Of a DNA stretch of 64,000 bases, positions 62,421 to 64,000 are shown piece after piece. This stretch comes from Lota lota. Its lineage: Eukaryota; Chordata; Actinopteri; Gadiformes; Lotidae. The notes under the pieces are model-generated. The model did no database searches. It saw nothing but the letters and a program-made list of their open reading frames with translations, and was not told where the DNA came from. The position numbers and the translations under genes are program-made. The stretch is from positions 2,952,191-3,016,190 of the forward strand of contig JACYXH010000473.1 of NCBI GenBank assembly GCA_026745465.1, written 5' to 3'. The stretch's first letter is position 1. Every line of letters starts with the position of its first letter.

Positions 62421-64000
62421 AGGGGTGATAGAGAGAAAGAGATTGTGCTGCTGTGTTGCTTTGTCTCTTACCCCTGCCGTCCCTTTTCCTGGTTTCCTCT
62501 GCGTCGTTCCTGCTCTAGCCAGGCTATTTTCTGCACGTGCACTTGAACTCTAAATCCTTTCTCCTCCCCCCTCTCTCTCTTTATCGCTGTGTCTGCCTCA
62601 CTCTCCCTCTCCCTTCCTGCTCTTCGAGACAGAGGCTTGAAATAGAGAGAGCACAAGGGAAGGAAAAAGGAGAGGGCGAGGGGGACAAAAAGGGGAGAGA
62701 GCGTGCGAGAGAGATAGATAGAGATGTTGAGAATGGGGGGAGGGGAAGAAGCTTGCCAGAGCTGATACAGAGAGCACAGAGTTGCTGTGTGTCTGGCTGC
62801 TGTACTGTATGCTTTCACTTTCCTTCAGATTGCTGTTTGTTCTAAAGGCATGTTTTGCATATGACTGCCACATGTGGTGTTAGCCGACATCATTACAACA
62901 CATATTATGACTGGATTATTTGAGCCAGGAAAGAAGTGCTCAAAATAGCTGCCAGTGTTAGAGTGGTTACTACATTGATAATTACCGGATGGAGCCTAAT
63001 TACCTATTTCTTTTGAAAACAAGCCGATCATCAGGCATGTGTTACAAACTTACAATAACTAGCATAGAGTAGTACAGTAGGACCCCAACTAAATAATTAT
63101 GTCTTTCAAGAAAATCTTACTTTCGATTCAAATAAACTCCATGTTGGCTGAAAGCAGTTATTGAAGCTTAAGTAAAAAATCAAGCAGCAAGAGGTTTATC
63201 TTTTATAGTGGTGGTGATCCACAGCCATGTTATGCATGGTAATACAGCAACATACACTGTAACAAGGTACACAACAGACAACATAAACTTATTCAAACAC
63301 ATTTTAATCAAGTGTTTATCACTAAAACCGATATTATCAGATTAAGGCTCAGTGAGCTCTCATACTTTTAGGGGAATATGGAAGACCTGAAATTATGTAT
63401 TCTTGGATTGGAAAAAAAAGTAAACAGAAGATGAAATATGATCCAATTTGAAAAGGTTGGTATTGCACTTATTGGGTTCTTCAACAGTGGCCTCGGAATA
63501 ATTAGTATGAATGAATCCTCTATGCGTAAATAACAAATAATAGTTTAGCTATATTAAAACAGACAATGAAGGTGGATATGAATAGAGGCTAATGATAGGT
63601 GCAGTGGCTAACAGATAGTTAAAAAAACATGCTGATAACTCTGTCACCTTGTGTAAACGGAGCTGCTTCGGCAACCTTCATCACTGCGTAGCTGCATTTC
63701 CATTAGGAATGACATCCTTCGATTATTATTATTTTTAAATAAAACGTCCTTCCTTTTCCAAGGACAACACTTATGCGCAAATGTCAAATAACTTGTCGAA
63801 GACTGTATAAAAAAAAGGAACATCAAAAACATGACGTAGGACAAGGTGTTCATTGATAGGTATATGGGGGCTAGGGGCGATTTAGTGTCATTTTTACAGA
63901 TATAGCTTATTTATTAATTTCTCGGTTTTCTTACAGCCCCTTTTGGCTAGGATTTATGTGTTCCCCACGCTTCTTTGTTCCCCTGCAAAAATAGTGTGTC

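Overview
This is a stretch of vertebrate nuclear DNA, almost certainly from a ray-finned (teleost) fish. Genes have introns with GT-AG junctions, intergenic space is large and AT-rich, and there is a fish-type tRNA-derived SINE. Simple repeats are extremely dense: long CA/GT, CT/GA, GATA and AT runs and poly-C or poly-G runs of 30-55 bases. Such microsatellite density recalls cod-like (gadiform) genomes, but that is inference; nothing here fixes the species. There are no bacterial features, CRISPR arrays or viral genes.

Layout, left to right. (1) 1-12.3 kb has no protein gene but holds a clear mir-9 precursor on the minus strand at 2421-2507, flanked by CA/GT repeats. (2) 12.3-31.3 kb is mef2d on the plus strand. 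It has a probable CCAAT-rich promoter and noncoding first exon near 12.4-12.65 kb, then ten or eleven coding exons from 17372 to 27795 that join in frame to 566 codons, and a long 3' UTR. (3) 32.3-36.6 kb is tmem79 (mattrin) on the minus strand, four coding exons joining to 426 codons, tail-to-tail with mef2d. (4) 38.3-40.5 kb is a single-coding-exon gene on the minus strand for a 495-residue HMGA-like protein with 15 GRP AT-hook cores and an acidic tail. (5) 40.6-64 kb is gene-poor and repeat-rich. It holds a few exon-like segments on the minus strand, a possible promoter with a perfect NRF1 palindrome near 60.5 kb, two minisatellite-like arrays and a perfect 19-bp hairpin.

How the parts relate. 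mir-9 and MEF2 genes are old neighbours in vertebrates (mir-9-1/MEF2D, mir-9-2/MEF2C, mir-9-3/MEF2A in human), so mir-9 plus mef2d is a paralogon signature; MEF2D and TMEM79 also share human 1q22. Here mir-9 lies upstream of mef2d on the opposite strand. Between the two lie three evenly spaced perfect MEF2 sites (11312-11351), a perfect RFX X-box (10963) and, inside intron 1, a 20-bp minisatellite carrying nine CAGSTG E-boxes. Together these suggest, without proving, autoregulation and myogenic input to mef2d. Within mef2d, several exons sit beside repeats or motifs likely to affect splicing: a SINE before exon 2, a tandem acceptor at exon 4, RBFOX motifs after the beta microexon, and a 200-bp CT microsatellite that forms the polypyrimidine tract of exon 8.
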